A stretch of DNA of 8,048 nucleotides from Ruminococcaceae bacterium UBA6845 (lineage in GTDB: Bacteria > Bacillota > Clostridia > Oscillospirales > Acutalibacteraceae), in assembly GCA_002449395.1 (NCBI GenBank), contig DKDP01000027.1, positions 23,552 through 31,599 of the forward strand. The letters run 5' to 3'. The notes under the pieces are model-generated. The model was not told the DNA's origin. It worked only from the letters and a program-made list of their open reading frames with translations, and did not search any database. This document shows positions 7,201-8,048 of the stretch, piece after piece (the stretch's first letter is position 1; every line of letters begins with the position of its first letter). The translations under genes were made by a program, and so were the position numbers.

Positions 7201-7796
7201 GGAATGCCCGTTTCCTTGGAAAGTCTTATGAGCATCGGCTCGATCTGCTTCTGCTCACGGATTCCGTGGTTCTGAAGCTCAAGATAGAAATTGCCCTGAC
7301 CGAATACATTGTTGTACCAAAGAGCCTTTTCCTTTGCTCTCTCGTAATCGTCCGCCATCAGCGCTCTCGGAATCTCACCCGCCAGGCAGGCAGAAAGTGC
7401 GATTATGCCCTCGTGATACTGCTCCAGAAGCTCACGGTCGATTCTCGGCTTTGCATAAAAGCCCTCGGTCCACGCCTTTGAAACCATCGAAATGAGGTTC
7501 TGATAGCCCGTTGCGTTCTCGCAGAGCAGAACAAGGTGATAACGGTCGCTGTCAAGAGCGTGAACCTTGTCGTGACGGCTCCTTGAGGCAAGGTAACATT
7601 CACAGCCGATTATCGGCTTGATTCCCCTCGCCTTTGCTTTTTTATAAAAATCCACAGCGCCGTACATAACGCCGTGATCGGTGATTGCGACCGAATCCAT
7701 ACCCAGCTCAACCGCACGGTCAAGCAGGTCGTCAAGGCGGCAGGCGCCGTCAAGCAAGCTGTATTCGGTATGTAAATGAAGATGTGTAAAGCTCAA
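4290..7796 (-). CDS. dnaE: DNA polymerase III alpha subunit, DnaE type
   Basis: A family C replicative polymerase of 1168 residues, close to the E. coli length of 1160. An N-terminal PHP domain (about 4-210) holds all nine metal-ligand positions: H7, H9, D16, H41, E66, H87, C137, D205, H207. The palm carries GPGRGSGAGS (355-364), PDFDVDF with catalytic D399 and D401 (396-402), and the third Asp at D549 in MDFLGLRTL. A helix-hairpin-helix region follows (about 800-900), then a clamp-binding motif QIGLF (912-916), an OB fold (about 992-1070) and a C-terminal domain (about 1095-1168) typical of Clostridia. The 3'-5' exonuclease domain of PolC is absent. In most Firmicutes PolC is the main replicase and DnaE extends primers or serves repair; polC is not in this window. 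Start is TTG (7796-7794), set by AAGGAGG seven bases upstream; any later start would cut the PHP metal site. No promoter is convincing within the 250 bases upstream. Confidence 0.97.
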   Translation of the reverse strand: MSFTHLHLHTEYSLLDGACRLDDLLDRAVELGMDSVAITDHGVMYGAVDFYKKAKARGIKPIIGCECYLASRSRHDKVHALDSDRYHLVLLCENATGYQNLISMVSKAWTEGFYAKPRIDRELLEQYHEGIIALSACLAGEIPRALMADDYERAKEKALWYNNVFGQGNFYLELQNHGIREQKQIEPMLIRLSKETGIPLVATNDTHYVRREDSKIQQVLICIATNTTIGQGNGLEFESDEFYLKSEDEMRELFSHVPEAIDNTQIIADRCNYDFEFGNTKLPHFEVPDGRDHFEWFKEQCYNGMYRNYGENPPKEYFDRLDYELDVINKMGYVDYFLIVHDFIRYAKSKGIPVGPGRGSGAGSIAAYCIGITGIDPMKYNLLFERFLNPERVSMPDFDVDFCYERRGEVIDYVIEKYGADHVAQIVTFGTLAARAAIRDVGRAMGIPYNVVDNVSKQVPRELNITIQKALKKSPEFRALYESSEEIKNLIDTSMKVEGMPRHTSTHAAGVVITRDPVASYVPLALNDNSPVTQYTMTTLEELGLLKMDFLGLRTLTVINDAVKMIRLKDKSFDINKIDITDKATYEMMASGQTEGVFQFESAGMKSVLVGLKPVDIEDLIAVISLYRPGPMDSINTYIENRHHPEKTVYKTEKLRDILDVTYGCMIYQEQVMQIFRSLAGYSYGRADIVRRAMSKKKHDVMEKERKNFIYGMVREDGTVECDGCVKRGIPAEVANDIFDDMSSFASYAFNKSHATAYAYVAYQTAYLKCHYPCEFMAALLSSVLDNTDKVTEYTDECNRIGIKILPPNVNESSDSFTVSDGNIRFGLLAIKNLGRNFINNIVSERRAGKFISFYNFCLRMHGADFNKRAVESLIKSGALDGLGANRRQMLMAMNEIIDELDSKRRRNVEGQIGLFDSMSGESHSEAALKFFDEFPQSELLAMEKSTTGLYLSGHPMADYSELAASMACVKISELAASGENLHSSHKDGERTKIMGIITDVKKKITKSDTTMAFVNVEDTSGSIEVIVFPKILLENSAMLEEGKVLVFYGRLDVRDEEPSKLICEHIYTVESAKDYFSKKGGQSPSQPAAQTKKKRSGLFLKFPTKGTPEQVQAEKLLAIFDGRVPLYYYFADTGKYVRQPYENGVDVNEPLINELKRVLGEENVVFQ
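4866..4916. repeat. 15-base direct repeat inside dnaE
   Basis: CGCCGCAAGCTCGGA occurs at 4866-4880 and again at 4902-4916, 36 bases (12 codons) apart and in frame. It encodes the repeated peptide SELAAS in the stretch between the clamp-binding motif and the OB fold (about residues 961-978). Either a small duplication or coincidence of codon choice. Confidence 0.6.
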
Positions 7797-7803
7797 TACG
7801 CCG

Positions 7804-7810
7804 CCTCCTT
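7804..7810 (-). promoter_or_regulatory. perfect ribosome binding site selecting the TTG start of dnaE
   Basis: AAGGAGG on the minus strand lies seven bases before the TTG at 7796-7794. No in-frame ATG or GTG lies nearby that keeps the HLHLHT metal motif at residues 5-10, so TTG is the start. Confidence 0.88.
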
Positions 7811-7841
7811 TATTATTTTATTTACACTTCTGCGTTCTTTT

Positions 7842-7870
7842 TAGCCTCCCCTTGAAGCAAGGGGAGGGTT
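7842..7870 (-). repeat. hairpin repeat upstream of dnaE (short form)
   Basis: A perfect 10-bp stem, CCTCCCCTTG at 7845-7854 with its complement at 7858-7867, closed by an AAG loop. Read on the minus strand it begins AACCCTCCCC and ends GGGGAGGCTAAAAAG, like a shortened copy of the unit at 7891-7936. No T-run follows on either strand (TAAAAAG on minus, GTTAGTTT on plus), so it is not a normal terminator. If transcribed with dnaE it would lie in the leader about 50 bases before the start codon. Confidence 0.75.
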
Positions 7871-7890
7871 AGTTTCTGCTGACTTTTCTT

Positions 7891-7936
7891 GCCTCCCTTG
7901 CAGGGGAGGTGTTGAGTGGAGCGAAACGGAGGGGTT
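7891..7936 (-). repeat. hairpin repeat unit, minus orientation
   Basis: CCTCCC(T) at 7892-7898 pairs with (G)GGGAGG at 7903-7909, with a short TGCA loop. On the minus strand the unit starts AACCCCTCCGT, passes TTTCGCT and ends CACCTCCCC-loop-GGGAGGC, followed by AAGAAAA. This matches, part by part, the unit at 7956-8000 on the other strand (CTCCCTCAGT, CTTCGCT, CAGCTCCCCC-loop-GGAGGAGCC). The middle stem is degraded in this copy. No coding potential. Confidence 0.65.
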
Positions 7937-7955
7937 AAAGTTTGATGAGACCTTA

Positions 7956-8000
7956 CTCCCTCAGTCAGCTTCGCTGACAGCTCCCCCGGAGGAGGAGCCT
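7956..8000 (+). repeat. two-hairpin repeat unit, plus orientation
   Basis: This is the best-kept copy. A first hairpin GTCAGC-TTC-GCTGAC (7964-7978) is followed at once by a second, GCTCC...GGAGC (7980-7984 with 7994-7998) with a C-A mismatch, two inner C-G pairs and a GGA loop. The same second hairpin is seen at 42-64. It faces the minus-oriented unit at 7891-7936, with a 19-base spacer between them, so the pair is head to head and could fold into one long imperfect hairpin. Confidence 0.72.
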
Positions 8001-8032
8001 ATGCTCAAAGCAAATTACAAGGCAAATATTTG

Positions 8033-8048
8033 TAGCCTCCCTCTTGAG
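8033..8048 (-). repeat. start of a further repeat copy, cut by the right edge
   Basis: TAGCCTCCCTCTTGAG nearly repeats TAGCCTCCCCTTGAAG at 7842-7857, the first arm of the short hairpin. The complementary arm would lie beyond the window, so this is a partial copy. The 32 bases before it (8001-8032) are AT-rich with no feature. Confidence 0.5.

Noticed and set aside
6531..7481. A 316-residue open frame on the plus strand
   Set aside because: It lies fully antisense to the PHP and palm coding region of dnaE, has no recognisable motif, and is explained as a frame left open by the codon pattern of the real gene.
7797..7841. A -10 box (TAAAAT) just before dnaE
   Set aside because: It lies so close to the start codon that transcription would begin at or within the ribosome binding site; no matching -35 is clear.
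7845..7909. GC-rich hairpins upstream of dnaE as intrinsic terminators
   Set aside because: On both strands the bases after the stems are not a T-run; the T-rich stretches precede the stems on the plus strand. They fit repeat units better.

Overview
The window is a compact bacterial segment with four genes, all on the minus strand. They are read from right to left: dnaE (DNA polymerase III alpha subunit), pfkA (ATP-dependent 6-phosphofructokinase), pcrA (UvrD/PcrA-type helicase) and a small exported protein. Moderate GC, strong AGGAGG-type ribosome binding sites, consensus sigma-A promoters, the dnaE-pfkA adjacency and Clostridia-style DnaE and PcrA sequences point to a low-GC Gram-positive bacterium. 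It is most likely a gut member of the class Clostridia, close to Oscillospiraceae/Ruminococcus. That placement is inference; no rRNA or other marker is present.

The right flank (7797-8048) holds no gene. It carries several copies of a short GC-rich hairpin repeat in both orientations, one of them cut by the window edge. dnaE follows with a TTG start set by a perfect Shine-Dalgarno. After dnaE comes an 85-base gap with a near-perfect promoter (TTGACA, 17 bases, TATGAT) and no visible terminator. This promoter should drive pfkA and pcrA. They form a tight pair in which the pfkA stop codon lies inside the pcrA ribosome binding site.

After pcrA no terminator is visible. A second extended -10 promoter drives a 185-residue exported protein with one Ig-like domain and an aromatic, amphipathic C-terminal tail. 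Its transcript ends at a strong intrinsic terminator (13-bp stem, then TTTTGTCT on the minus strand). The left edge (1-64) carries two more hairpin copies of the same repeat family as the right edge.

The three large genes are housekeeping: replication or lesion-tolerant synthesis (DnaE), glycolytic commitment (PfkA) and repair/transcription-conflict helicase (PcrA). The less ordinary parts are the hairpin repeats at both ends, the small exported protein with its possible read-through-dependent RBS masking, and some residue-level features: an effector-site change in PfkA, an intact PHP metal site in DnaE, and an acidic insertion of about 41 residues in PcrA. I see no defence system, mobile element with its own transposase, CRISPR array or RNA gene.
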